From: Dipteris shenzhenensis
Lineage: Eukaryota > Polypodiophyta > Polypodiopsida > Gleicheniales
Length of the DNA: 64,000 bases
Reading direction: 5' to 3' (one strand)
NCBI GenBank assembly: GCA_047967505.1
Contig: CM106540.1
Position 1 is the stretch's first letter. The number at the start of each line of letters is the position of its first letter. Position numbers and translations under genes: made by a program. The notes beneath the pieces were generated by a model. That model did no database searches, was not told where the DNA came from, and saw only the letters and a program-made list of their open reading frames with translations. Shown in pieces: positions 45,646 through 58,546 of this stretch.

Positions 45646-47933
45646 ATCAAGGGATCCCTTCGAACACTTTGAGAAGAATACAAAACCTCTAGGGCTCACT
45701 CGACAATGCCAAAAACACTTGCACATTATGCCCATGTAAACCACAAAAGTGTAATTGTGTAGCTCCTTTTGGACCAAGTGGGAAGTGATCATATCTAGTT
45801 AGGGGAACACTTTTATTTACTTGCCTAAGTCTATAAATGTTTGTGCTACAAGATGGAATTATTTTCCTAGAAACTTGTTTTGGATTAGTAGATCATAAAA
45901 ATCTTTCATTGGGATACATTCTTCCCTTGAGATTGAGTTTCAAAATACCTCTTACTTCACATACTATGTTTATATTCTCATTTGAAACACCAAGGCTACA
46001 CATAAAGTAAACATTTACATAGTTTTATAAGAGGATGATTAATTTATTTTTAAATTGTTTTTGGAATGTATTATTACATGCACAAATTATGTTTTTCTAC
46101 TTCATATATGTAACACTTTTCATATACATGTATTTAAAAGTTTAGGAAAAATGTTATATGGAAGCACTCCTATCAAAGTATTCCATTTGGTTCAATATTT
46201 TAAACTTCTATTGGGATTTGTAGATCATAGAAATGATTTTTTTGAGAGTAACTCTTGCAAGAAACAAGTGCATAATTCCTACACCATGATGAGTTGTTGT
46301 TGAAAAATGATGGAAAAATGTTGCATCGTAGCACTACTATCATAGTGAGTGAGAATATTCCACAAGATGGAAATTGTTTTAATGGAAATGACTTTTGGAT
46401 TTGGCAAAAAATAAAAAAAAACAAGTCCATGTCAAGGTGTATTACCTTCCTTCATACATATCTATCAATTTTTTCTATAGAATAATGTGTAGTTTTAGGG
46501 AACAAACAATGGAGTACTTCTCACATAGGCCTAATGTTAAGGGATATAGAGAGGAGAAAATCTAGATTCCTAGAGTTTTTATATGCTAGGATACACTAGC
46601 TATAAATTGCTTCATGAAGCCCTATTGTCACTCTAGGATGTAATCTTGTGTGGCACGTCTTTGCCTTGTAGTGGGATACATTATTTCTGGCTCATGTCAA
46701 GATCTCAATGGTAGGAAGACAATCACGATCTATACTTTTGAAAGGAGATTCTTTTTAAAACAACTCTTACTTCATATAGTTATGGTTATACAAAATGCCA
46801 AGGCTAGAAATGATAAAGGAATCTATGACATACATTTATGAGATGATGCCTGCTTACTTATTGAAATCTTTCTTTGAAATCTATTAAATTATTACTTCCA
46901 AAATTGAAGTTTTTCTACTTCATATTTGACTACAAAATATTTATATTAATCACTAACTCTCTGAAGTATTAGGCAATAGATGTAGGTCTTTCAATTTCTA
47001 CATCAACTCAACATGAACAACACACACACACATCTCAATATATGTCCCAAGTTTTATCTTAGCAAAAAATTAGGAATTTTAGGCGAACATTACTAGACTT
47101 ATTCTAACATCACTAGACTTACTGCAACATCATAGTATTTGATTAGTGTGCAATAAGTAGTTATTATAAACTATTTTGTTAATTGTATAAATGGTTAGCT
47201 TTCGAATGTATGATTAAACCTATCAAAACGTCTATATACAGACTTAGCAACTAGCTTATTTCCCACTCGAAATCTCACATTCAAATGTAGCTCAAATACT
47301 AGTAGCTAGCTAGTTTTGACTTACCAAAACGTCTATATACAGACTTAGCAACTAGCTTATTTCCCACTCAAAATCTCACATTCAAATGTAGCTCAAATAC
47401 TAGTAGCCAGCTAGTTTGACATATTTCTCTTTGCTTCTGGAATCTCGCTAGCAAGTAAAAATTATTTGATATATTTCATTTAGCTATTTTTTATTATAAA
47501 ATTCATCGTATTCTATGCTAACCTATATTATCACATTATAAACATAGAGTGACTAGAAATAGCATTAAACAGTGTGATAACATTAGAGAATAGAATCTTT
47601 TTCTTAATCAAAACACATACCCTCTCCATTTCATCTAGTTCAACAATAGTTTCATTAGAGATATTAGTGCTTGTGACAGCTTTAGTTGTGATGGTGCTAG
47701 AGCTTCAAGTATTAATATTGGAGCACAATCATAAGACCTTCTTTGTCCTTTGATATTTTAAAGTACCTACTCTTTAGATGCATACAATTGATCTTTAAAA
47801 TTTTGAATATAATTTTTTATCCTATCCTTGGTTCCTCTTTATGTGAATACTCCTCTTTTTTTGTATACCCAAAAAGATCATCTCTCACAATGAAAGAAAC
47901 CAATTGACGAGAAATTAACAAAAAATTACATCA
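45646..47933. other. AT-rich spacer, right arm
   Basis: Mirror of 36471-38880. It holds the 101-bp duplication (about 47215-47420) and two of the three diverged 70-bp modules (about 46150 and 46320). No gene. Confidence 0.6.
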
Positions 47934-49438
47934 TCTCTGAAGTTAAGAACAAACATAATGTTACTTAAAAGTTAATACTCTTTTTGGGACAGAAGAGGGT
48001 GTATTATATTAATTCAAGTATGCTTTTTAAAAGGTAAATCTTTGCCCCTTAACATCCAAAATAGGGGATATTAACCAAGAATAGCATAAAAGCCGACAAC
48101 AGGTGAGACAACAACATAACCAAAAACTATGTATCATATCAACTCACAGGATCTCAGGAAACCCGTCATTCTTTCTCCTCCTTGTAATAGATCTTGGGGT
48201 GATACACCACACTAATGAGAATGCCTGGATTGGCACCTTGCACAGCAACTGGAGGGGTTGGGTGTATGACTTTGGCCCCCTCTGCCAAGTGACTAGCTTC
48301 AACTCCGGTAATTGGTTGAGGTGTTGGTGCACCTCCGCTCCTCTCTTCAACCCCGCTCTCTTTCTAAGTAGTTGGTTCTTTTTGTGCCTATCTTTGATGA
48401 CCTAGTCTCTCATACTTGATCGGTATCTCCATTGCTCTATCCAATGGGGAGGTGTCCACCCTACCTGGCATGAAAATGCCTCCCACATTTTGTCTCCTTG
48501 GGCTAGCATGGGGCCCTTCTTAGGTTCTTCTTGGTTTCTCCTCATCCGACCAATTTCATCTCTTGCTTCATTGGGATTAGCTTCAAAGGCCCCGAATAGC
48601 AGGTTCCAAGTTTGGGCTACCAAGGTGACTTGGGTGTTGGAGATCAACACTTTTTTTTAAAGACAGCCATGGAGCTAGTTTTTTTTCTCTGAAGTTAAGA
48701 ACAAACATAATGTCACTTAAAAGTTAATACTCTTTTTGGGACAGAAGAGGGTGTATTATATTAATTCAAGTATGCTTTTTACAAGGTAAATCTTTGCCCC
48801 TTAACATTCAAAATAGGGGAGATTAACCAAGAATAGCATAAAAGCCGACAACAGGTGAGACAACAACATAACCAAAAACTATGTATCATATCAACTCACA
48901 GGATCTCAGGAAACCCATCATTCTTTCTCCTCCTTGTAATAGATCTTGGGGTGATACACCACACTGATGAGAATGCCTAGATTGGCACCTTGCATAGCAA
49001 CTAGAGGGGTTGGGTGTATGACTTTGGCCCCCTCTGCCAAGTGACTAGCTTCAACTCCGGTAATTGGTTGAGGTGTTGGTGCACCTCCGCTCCTCTCTTC
49101 AACCCCGCTCTCTTTCTAGGTAGTTGGTTCTTTTTGTGCCTATCTTTGATGACCTAGTCTCTCATACTTGATCGGTATCTCCATTGCTCTATCCAATGGG
49201 GAGGAGTCCACCCTACCTGGCATGAAAATGCCTCCCACATTTTGTCTCCTTGGGCTAGCATGGGGCCCTTCTTAGGTTCTTCTTGGTTTGCTCCTCATCC
49301 GACCAATTTCATCTCTTGCTTCATTGGGATTAGCTTCAAAGGCCCCAAATAGTAGGTTCCAAGTTTGGGCTACCAAGGTGAAGAGATCAGCACTTTTTTT
49401 TCTAGACAGCCATGGAGCTAGTTGGAAAGTTCCCACAA
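47934..49438. repeat. 752-bp tandem duplication, right arm only
   Basis: TCTCTGAAGTTAAGAACAAA recurs at 47934 and 48686, and the following sequence repeats almost base for base to about 49438. The left arm has one copy (35770-36450). The second unit lost a short segment near 49380. No coding function seen. Confidence 0.9.
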
Positions 49439-49711
49439 GATTTTCATGTTCTCAATCCATCACCACCAAGTTAGAAATAACTGGCCTGCATCATCAGCCT
49501 CATTCAAAAAGAGATTAGAACATATATGCAACCAAATATAGCAAAGGGCTTGGCTATAGATTTTTGCCTAGTTTTCCTTTGACCTACTTGGTTTATCCCC
49601 CAGAAGGAGATTGAACGAAAGATCAAACACGTAGTTACAAATGAAGTTCCAAATAAAAATGGAGAGGAAGAAACTCATGAAGACGTGAGGGACATCCTCC
49701 AAAGCTTGCTT
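49439..49711. other. unclassified, ends at a deletion junction
   Basis: Matches left-arm 35490-35770 and then jumps at about 49711 into the interior of the LARD-like element (left-arm counterpart about 34010). Confidence 0.7.
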
Positions 49712-52159
49712 GAGCTCATTAGTAGCTCACTAAGATTGCTCCCATTCCTAGATTAGTTTTAGAATGTAAGATTAGTTTTAGATCTCGAGGGTTCTTCATT
49801 TAGAGAGATTCATTCTGAGTGAGAGATATGTTTAGAGGTTCTCAAATAATTCCGAGAGAAAGAGAGAAAGGATCTCAGCTCTTACAAGAGCTTATGGAGA
49901 TCTAAGTAAGCTTCAAGAACTTCAGCACACGGGCTGGCAACCTAGCTACAAGGTAAGGCGGCTTCTCCTACCATCAACAAGGCAGCCTTCTTCAAAGCCC
50001 TCCTTCAAAACTGAAGCTCCTATAGCCTCTGAAGGCTCTATGGTTTCGGTAGCCTCTCTCCTGATTTGATGGGCTGATCTCTCTCTCCAACAAGCAACGG
50101 GCTGAACAAGAAGTAGAGGCAAGAAATAGTAGCATAGTCACAAAGCGAGAGACAGTGACTCCTTCAACAACCAAGATTCTACAATCGATATTCAACGAAA
50201 TTGCAAAAGAATCTCCAAGGCGAGGGTGACCTAAAGCTTTGGTAGACACAAGAATCAATGCAAGACAAGCCTACATCTATGGTGTAGCCCAAGGCAAGCA
50301 AAGCCTGATGGCACCTCAGCAGCCAGAAACCAAGGTTTCTACAGCGGCTCCTCCATCGCCAAGCCAGCCGTCCAGACAGCCAATCATCGCTCCATCCTCA
50401 ACCTTATGCTCTAGAGAGCCATAGCCAAACTCAGACGAGTTTCCATAAGCTACTCGGATTCCACGAGCTACTATAGCACATCATAATTGGTTGGGAGCGA
50501 GGACCAACAGATGTTGAGGACGAGGGGGCCGATTTGAGCAATGAGATGGAGCTCTGCCAAAGTGCGACTCCTTCATCATTTCCCTACTGCAGCTTCTTGT
50601 AGGGGTTTCGTCAACGCCTCCAACCTGCAAACTCCATGAGTGCAAGCTCCCAACGCCATCTCTACAAAAGCCACTCCATACGCCTCCATATGCCTCTATG
50701 AATAGCAGCGCCATAGCTCGATAGCAAGCAACTCTACAACCCAATGAAGCAGCATGCACTGCACCTCTAGCCGCCCATGACCACCCGAATGACTGAAAGG
50801 CTTGTGAAAGGAGGACGACCAAGAAGAGCAGGGTCATAAAGAAGAAGAGCAGGGTCACTGAAGAGCACGATCGTTGCAACTTGTCATCGCTGCCCCAACG
50901 TCCCTGCAAAGCTTTGATCTTCTTTTTCACCTTAGGACACGTGTCAACCCCATGACAATTGACATATGGCAAGATAAGTTTGGGTTAGGTGAAGAGTTGA
51001 CCATAGGTTGGTCCATCGGTCAGGTTTGCCACATGGTAGATAAGACTTGACTCTAGTAAGGTCAAACATAGCCATGGTTAGGTTATGGGGTTAGTTAAAA
51101 GTGCCACATCACCAAGCACCACCTAAGCACACCGCTTATTGCTAACCGCAGTGTGTGAGTGCAACATGTGAATCCCTTTGCCACATCATCAAAGGCCTCT
51201 TCTTCACAAAAACTTCGACTAGCCGTAACTTCCAATCCTAGAAGAATTTGCACGCGCTCCAAAAAGGAAAAGTGATCGTCTTTTCGAGCTCGGCATGCCT
51301 ATCAAGTCAGAGTCATTGTTAGCAAATTAGACAATGTCATTGAAGCAAAACAAAGCTCATGGTAAGACCTTTGGAACAAATGGAAAAGCAACGCATGAAT
51401 GCGCAAAGCATGCCAAAAGCACAAGTGCATGAGATGACCATAGCCCAGAACATGGCATCACCACATAAAGCATTAAAGACACAAGGAAGAAGATTGCATA
51501 TTTAAGAACCAGCAAGTCAACTACGTGGAGTCATCATCAATGAGCAGAATGACAAGAACAACATGTATTAAGAAGCAACATCCTTTCCACCTTTAGCCTA
51601 TATTCTTGTAATCAAATCTGACCACCTGAGAGTAGCCATCTAAGCACCCAAGGGAGGATTTGATCTTGTAACTCACATTTGACCACCTTGTAGTAGCCAT
51701 GTAAGCACCTAGGGGAGGATTTGATCTTGTAACTCACATCTAACCACCTTGTAGTAGCCAAAGGATCATGGCACCAAGGGGAGGTGTTGAGATATGGTGC
51801 CATGATCACATATTAGAGGCTAAGGTATGGTATAGGAATGTATTAAAGTAGCCACCCTAGGATGTGGACTACATGATGTGAGGATGTGGATCAAGGATAT
51901 CCACAAGGAGAAATGTGGATCAGAGGATCCCACAAGTGTTGACTATTCTAAAGGCTCTCTCTATATAACAAGTCTATCATGTATTGTTGGATACAGAAAT
52001 ACCATACACTCAAGATTCTGTTTATGAGTCCAAGCTAATCTATCTTGGAGCCTAATTGACTTGAAATACATGTCATGAGCACTCTCTTCATCATGTTTAC
52101 ACATAGGTTCCACCCACCTTAGAGCGCTCCATAGATCTTAAGGCACGCATGTTTTTACA
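49712..52159 (+). mobile_element. LARD-like LTR element, right copy, 5' LTR deleted
   Basis: Interior matches left-arm 31963-34010 in reverse orientation. It keeps only the 3' LTR (51785-52159) and the flank GGTTC (52160-52164), which is the complement of GAACC. A polypurine tract AAGGGGAGG precedes the LTR. The frame at 50481-50972 mirrors the one in the left arm and carries no motif; its persistence in both arms is explained by recent duplication. Confidence 0.87.
51785..52159 (+). repeat. 3' LTR of LARD-like element, right arm
   Basis: 375 bp, TGTTGAGATATGG to TTTTTACA, partner of 31587-31962. A TATATAAC box-like word lies at about 51961. Confidence 0.9.
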
Positions 52160-52164
52160 GGTTC

Positions 52165-53178
52165 TCCTAGGCTTCCATATTCCTTTCCAAAGTTTCGACC
52201 CCTTGGCCGTGCAATGTTCATTTCCAAATATAGTAGTGACTTCTAATGTTTGGACCGAGTCGGTTTGACCTTGGTTATATTCCACCCAACAAACTATGCC
52301 CATATTGTATCTAGATTGAGGAGGGCCTTGATCCATTGTACCCTGAACCTTATTGAAGATTTCTCAATGTCTACTCCCAGTCAACCAAACTTTTTGGGCA
52401 TAGTGCAAAAACTCCATTGAACCTTGCACTTTTCTCTTACCCAAATCGCCTCCCCACAAAAAGGTTCTAAAGAGTGCTTTGAATTGATCAAAATCGTTCC
52501 TTGAGGGTAAGCATCATAATATGATATAGATAACTGTCAGGTAAATATATTCATTCAACACAAAACTTTCCTCGCAACAAGCATGGGTTGGAGGCCCTAC
52601 CACGTTTCCTTCATGCACATCAGCCTCTACATCGACGCATCTGAGCCAGCACCTTAAAAGAACCAAAGAAAAGAAAGTATTTGCTATTATTTCATTGATG
52701 GTTGGTCTAGATCTAGATTAGAGTAGACTAGATCGCCATAGAGAGATGATTTGAATTTATCCAAGTTGCCAATCTAAGCCATGCCCAAAATTCCAAACTA
52801 GGTCCTACTCGGAGTCAGTTCCTACGCTCACATACGGTTTCACATCATCACATTACCACCTGATGTTCATCAATTCAGTGAGCAGTCTTCAGTGGTATTA
52901 GCACATTGTTCAGTGGGCAGATAGCACATGATTTGATTTCACGCACACATGCCATCATTGTAAAGCCTATTTGGCTATTTCATGGCATTGTGCACTTTAT
53001 TTCAGCCTTGTAAAGCCTCTTAGCTATTCATATCATTTGCCACAAGCCTTGTAATAGATCGGATTATATATTGCAATTCTATCTTCACTGACAGTTCATA
53101 TTTCAATTGATCCCATCAATGTTTTGCATCTAATTCACACAATGATTTTCATGATACTTTGAGTACATTTCTTGCACC
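52165..53178 (+). other. leader region of right copia relic
   Basis: No gene. Upstream of the gag ATG at 53179 I find no 5' LTR matching the sequence after 57520. The left arm retains only the first 145 bases of this stretch before its deletion. Confidence 0.5.
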
Positions 53179-54163
53179 ATGTCTACGACTAGCAACCTCA
53201 ATCTAGAGGCATCTACTAAGCTAGACAACTCCAATTACGCACATGGAAATACCAAATGGAGACCATTCTTGTACTTCAAGATGAATGGAAGTATGTCGGT
53301 GGATCTACACCTAGACCATTGGATGATCCAGCCAACAGTAGCTATACTCCACCTGTTGTCACAACACCAGTAGTGGGATCTACATCGCGATCTCCAGCTA
53401 CACCAACAGTTTCCGCACCACCTGTAGCAAATCTTGCCATTGCCCAAGCATAGGAAGAATGGGATAAGAAAGATAAGTATGCATATCATCTGATCAAGAA
53501 GAATGTCATGCTAGGATAGCTCAACACCATCAAGACATCCAAAGAAGCATGGGATATGTTCGCAGCTCTCTATGAGTCCAAGAACACCTCCAGGATTCTC
53601 ACACTGAGAAACCAAATCAACCAGAGTTTTTGCAACATCAGCGAAACCGGTCATGCTTACGTACTCAGAATCAAAGATTACAACAATCAACTTGCAATAG
53701 CAGGAGACACTATGAGTCCCACAAAAATGGTTCAAGTCATCCTGAATGACTTGGAGAGCGATACGAGAATCTAGTCTAGAGTATTGCCATTCAATGGTAA
53801 ATTCTGACAGTGGAAGAACTTCAGCCAGTCTTACTTGGTGAAGAACTCAAGACTCAGGCCATTCATGCATGCAAAGGTCATTCTAATGATCAGGCATTCA
53901 CAGCTTCAGACAAAAGTAGAGGTAGAGACACAGATAGATCATTCCAGAGAAGTGGTCATCATCAGCAACAAAATCAACACCAAAGTCAGAATCAGCATCA
54001 GCATCATCCTCAACAACATCAGAATCAACAAAGAGGAAATCATTCCAATCGAGGAAGATTCCAAGGATGAGGGAATGCATCCACCAACGTGTCAAACATT
54101 CAATGCAACTACTGTCATAAATTTGGACAATATAAAAGAGATTGCCGCAAGAAGTAGTACGAC
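53179..54163 (+). pseudogene. copia gag, right palindrome copy
   Basis: MSTTSNLNLEASTKLDNSNYA at 53179 is a copia gag opening. A frameshift near 53245 moves to the frame METILVLQDEWKYVGG, with stops at 53451-53453, 53517-53519 and 53772-53774. The core includes EAWDMFAALYESKNTSRILTL. After another shift comes a Gln/His-rich run and the knuckle CNYCHKFGQYKRDC near 54105, where Gln replaces the zinc-binding His. Dead. Confidence 0.87.
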
Positions 54164-54265
54164 CAAAGCAGTCCATCTAGTAGCAATCGAGGGAATTTTC
54201 ATGGAAGATAAAATCATCGTGGTGGGCATTCTAGTCATAGTCATTATGCAAATGAACATGGGAAT

Positions 54266-55672
54266 ATGTTCCTTGCAAACGAGGAAATGCAAAAGATTGA
54301 TAAAGTGTATCTAGACACTGATTGCAATTCAAAAGAGAATTTCAACTATCAAGTCGACCAAGCATATCAAGATCCTTGGTACATTGACAGCGGTGCATCA
54401 TCTCATATAATAAATCATCAGGAATGCTTCATAGAGATGAAACCATTAGAAGGTCAAAAGAATGTCATCTTCACAACAGATAATACACCGAATCTAGTTC
54501 AAGGGACAGGCATATCCCTATGAACAATTTCACTGGTACGAAAGGATTGGTAAAAGATGTACTCTATGTTCTGCAGCTCAACAAGAACCTCTTGTCAGTA
54601 GGTCAAATGACGGAACACAACTATCGAATCATTTTTGACAAAGATGAATGCACTATCAGAGACAAATCCAGAGGATTTTAGCTAGTAGGAAAAGGAGTCA
54701 AGGAAGGATGTATGTATAGAATGCTAACTATAGTACCAGATTTGCATGCCATGTTAGCTCAACCGAAACAGACGCCACTATCCGCAAAATGGCACAAGAG
54801 ATATGGTCATGTCAATTTCAAGAGCTTGACAGGTCTCAGGAATCAAAATATGGCAATTGGGATTCCTAAGCTACAGTTTCTTGGAAAAGTTTGTGAAGCA
54901 TGCTGCTTCGGCAAACAAAAGCAAACCAACTTTGGCAAAAGCACCTCTCGTGCAAGAGGTATTCTTGATTTGATACATATAGATGTATGGGGTAATGCCC
55001 AAACCTGCAGCATCAATGGTTCACTTTACTACTTGACTTTCATCAATGACTACAACAAATATTGTTGGGTCTACTTTCTGAAAGAGAAATCTGAAGTCTT
55101 TTCCAGATTTCAAGAATTCAAAGCCATGGTAGAAAACCAGACAAGCAGAAAGATCAAAGTCATGAGATCAGATAGAGGAGGTAAGTACATGTCTTCAGTA
55201 TTCATGAACTTTTGCAAAAGTCATGGCATTTGAAGACAATTCACTTGTGCAGATACTCCTCAGCATAATGCAAGAGGTGAAAGGAAGAATGGTACTTTAG
55301 TAGACAATGCTAGAGTAATGCTTGGTGAGAAGAATCTTTCGAATCAGTATTTGGGCAGATGCAATAGTCATTGCAAACTACTTGCTTAATCGGCTTCCTA
55401 CCGAACCGATACAAGGTATGACACCTTATGAAGCATTCACTAGACACAAGCCACACATTGGGCATCTCTGCATATTTGGTCGCATGGCATATTCCCACAT
55501 ACATGACGAACATCGTAGAAAATTGGATGTGAAGTCACATAAATGCATCATGGTTGGCTACAGTGAAGAAAGCAAAGCGTACAAGTTGTATGATACCATC
55601 AACCGCAAGGTCATTATCTCTAGAGATGTAATATTTGATGAGGAATTAGAATGGAAAACCTCAAACACATAG
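54266..55672 (+). pseudogene. copia protease and integrase, right palindrome copy
   Basis: Protease DPWYIDSGASSHIINHQ (active site intact) at about 54370. GAG-pre-integrase and zinc finger: WHKRYGHVNF ... CEACCFGKQK. Core: LIHIDVWGN, MRSDRGGKYMS with Asp intact, and GERKNGTL with the Glu. A TGA at 55231-55233 replaces the CGA seen in the left arm. A frameshift near 55340 precedes the C-terminal part to 55672 (LLNRLPTEPIQGMTPYEAF, SRDVIFDE). The catalytic residues survive better here than in the left copy. Confidence 0.88.
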
Positions 55673-55674
55673 GA

Positions 55675-57431
55675 GTTAGACGCATCGATTACACAGTCAT
55701 CTACAAAAAAGGTTGATGAAGAAGAGCAAGAATTGCCAGAAGCACCCCGAGAAGAACCACAGCAACTTAGACAGTCTATTAGGGAAATCAAACCACGAGC
55801 CAAATTGGCATATGCTCAAAAAGGCAAAGCAATTCAAGTTGAAACCACTAACTATGCTCTTATGACTAACATCATGGCTATTGAAAGCCAGTGTACTTCA
55901 AAGATGTAGTAAACAAGCCAGAATGGCAAACTGCTATGAATGAAGAAATGGATGCTTTGTACAAAAATAATACTTGGGAATTATGCGACCTTCCACTAGG
56001 AAAGACGGCCATAGCAAACAAATGGGTATACAAAGTGAAGTACAATCTAGATGATAGTATTCAAAGATACAAATTGCAAAAGGATTTGCACAACAATATG
56101 GCCAAGATTATGATGAGACTTATGCTCCAGTAGCAAAGATGGATTCCATACGGTTCTTGATATCACTAGCGACCCTCAACATATGGAATGTGTACCAACT
56201 CTATGTTAAGAATGCATTTCTCAATGGTTACCTAGACGAGGAAGTCTACATGCAACAACCAATAGGTTATGTTAAACCAGGAAAGGAGAATAAGGTTTGC
56301 CATCTCAAGAAAAGTCTCTACGGCTTAAAGCAAGCACCCAAAAGTTGGTACAATAAAATTGACAAGTTTTTTGCTGATCTAGCATACATGAAATCCAATG
56401 CAAATCATACTCTCTACTACAAAGTTTAAGGGGAAGGCATTACTATTGCACTTTTGTATGTAGATGATCTGATTGTGACAGGAAGCAAGGATAACTTCAT
56501 CAAAAAGCTAAAGCAAGACTTATCTGTAGATTTCAACATGAAAGATCTTGGACTTATGCACTATTGTCTTGGAATTGAGTTCTGGAGAGATTCAGACAAC
56601 ACCTTTATGAGTCAGCTCAAATATGTTGACAGTCTCCTGAAGAAGTTTCATATGGTAGATTGCAAGATTGCAACCACTCCCATGGAACAAAGTTTGAAAC
56701 TTACAAAAGATTCAAACAAGCCTATAGTCAATGACAGATACTACAGGCAACTCATTGGATCTCTTATATATCTGACTATCACACGGCCAAATATCTGTTA
56801 TGCAGTAAGTTCACTAGCACAATTTATGGCAAATCCAAAACAGTCTCACTGGAATGCAACCAAAAGATCCTTGCGATACATTAGAGGTACAAGATAGTTT
56901 GAAATAGAATACAGAAGAAGTCATCCAAGGTTGCATGGATACTGTGACAGTGACTATGCCAGAGATCATGAGACCAGGAGATCGACACAGGGATATGCAT
57001 TTTTCCTTAGTCACGGTGCTATATCCTGGTTGTCAAACAAACAGCCAACTGTTTCTTTGTCTTTGTGACTAAAGTAGAATATAGGGCACTCACTACAGGT
57101 GCATAAGAGGCTATATGGCTCAGAAGACTATTGTCAGAAACAGATTACTTTGATGAGTCAAAGCCAACCAATCATATACTGTGATAATCAATCGGCTCAA
57201 GCATTGGCCAAGACTCTAGTATATCACTCCAGGACAAAGCACATTGATGTTAGAGAGCACTTCATCAGAGAAAGAGTGTTACTTGGTGACATCGCACTGC
57301 AGCATTATTGTGATAGCAAAGAGAATGTTGCAAACATCTTTCCCAAACCACTTGGTAAAGAGCTTTTTGAGAAACACCAACAAGCTCTTGGTTTGATGCA
57401 GAGGAAAGACATTCCCAATAAAGGGGTGTGA
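55675..57431 (+). pseudogene. copia RT and RNase H, right palindrome copy
   Basis: Pieces at 55891-56133 (EWQTAMNEEMDALY, KWVYKVKYN), 56139-56429 (NAFLNGYLDEEVYMQQP, KSLYGLKQAPKSWY), 56454-56897 (catalytic YVDD in MYVDDLIVTGSKD, then LIGSLIYLTITRPNICYAVS) and 57099-57431 (IIYCDNQSAQAL, YHSRTKHIDVREHF, to TGA). At least three frame changes and one stop after RYIRGTR. Mirror of 27434-29041. Confidence 0.88.
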
Positions 57432-57510
57432 TGGAATGTAATGCTCAGTCCTTCTTCGATTCCACAGAATCGTCATCTTGAAGGAAGGCCTACTTCATGA
57501 TGTTGATCTT

Positions 57511-57560
57511 AAGGGAAGGTGTTGAGAGACCATGCTCAACATCATGTGATTACATGCGCA
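57511..57560 (+). promoter_or_regulatory. polypurine tract and start of 3' LTR of right copia relic
   Basis: AAGGGAAGG at 57511-57519 is followed by TGTTGAGAGACC, the expected purine tract plus TG of an LTR. The LTR end is unknown because no second copy is visible. The empty insertion site of the left-arm gag-only element, GTGAT, is at 57546-57550. Confidence 0.55.
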
Positions 57561-57775
57561 TAGCACTAACACATATAGAGGCTATAAAGGAAAGGGTTAG
57601 ATGCCCTAACCCTAACCCTAAATAGGTTTGTATATATTCTACATTTTCAACTAAATCTAGTGCACAATTAGTCATTTGTGGTGTGCTCTCTAGCTATGCC
57701 CTCGCTCCTCATTCCACTCTTCTCCTCTCCCCTCTTCATATTTTGTCAACTATTCCCTCCCTCCCTCCCTCCCCC

Positions 57776-57781
<6 letters not shown>

Positions 57782-57822
<41 letters not shown>
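57782..57822. repeat. (CT)n microsatellite
   Basis: 41 bases of pure CT, mirror locus of 24329-24385. Confidence 0.9.
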
Positions 57823-57823
<1 letters not shown>

Positions 57824-58133
57824 CTCTTGTACAAATTGGCATGTTGAGTCATGCTTTTTGAATTTTCCAGGACTGGAATGTGAGTTCCTTCCTAAACTTA
57901 TTCTCCTACTTGTATTTCTCATCCATTACTATTCTTTGATATTTTAGATGTTCAAGCTCTTAATTGGATTTTCTTTTTAAAAATTTCAGTGGTGATAGGA
58001 AATCACAATTATACATCCTTATACAAAATGCTATGTTGATCTAGGTATCGAATACCAAGGTATAAACATGAGGTCTTTGCTTGTTTCTTTCAGTTTACAA
58101 ATGCTCCAATTTTGGATTGGATTGTTTTTGATG

Positions 58134-58546
58134 GATGTCTTCTTTTGATTTCTCAAATGCTATGGTTTTAGATTTACTTGTATCTGATAGGATAAGAAGG
58201 AGATGGTGGTGAGGACAACCAGCTAGATTTTTTTTCATAGGCTAAGAAGGAGCTGGTGCTAAGGATAACCAAAAACGCCACAAAAATCCAAGTGTTTCCT
58301 AGCTTTACCTTAGCCTTGTTGGCCATAAATGAGAATGTCAACAGATGTCTTCTTTTGATTTCTCAAATGCTACGGTTTTAGATTTACTTGTATTCGATAG
58401 GATAAGAAGGAGATGGTGGTGAGGACAACCAACTAGATTTTCTTTCATAGGCTAAGAAGGAGCGTGCTGAGGATAACCAAAAATGCCACAAAAATCCAAG
58501 TGTTTCCTAACTTTACCTTAGCCTTGTTGGCCATAAATGAGAATGT
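58134..58546. repeat. 210-bp tandem repeat, right copy (two units)
   Basis: GATGTCTTCTTTTGATTTCT recurs at 58134 and 58344. The right array extends past the last base matched in the left arm (58488). Confidence 0.8.

Larger units (their letters stand above)
42535..58488 (+). repeat. right arm of giant inverted repeat
   Basis: Inverted copy of 23654-42037, 15.95 kb. Private changes are the 752-bp tandem duplication (47934-49438), a deletion of about 1.4 kb at about 49711 that removed the 5' LTR of the LARD-like element, a loss of about 100 bp near 45847, and a purer CT tract. It lacks the gag-only insertion of the left arm. Confidence 0.93.

Noticed and set aside
52893-52904. TGGTATTAGCAC as the PBS of the right copia relic
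   Set aside because: Three of twelve bases differ from the initiator Met-tRNA site and no LTR end is recognisable upstream, so support is too weak.
57600-57630. Telomere-like CCCTAACCCTAACCCTAA
   Set aside because: Only about three units, and lacking the extra A of the plant CCCTAAA repeat. Likely chance within the copia flank.
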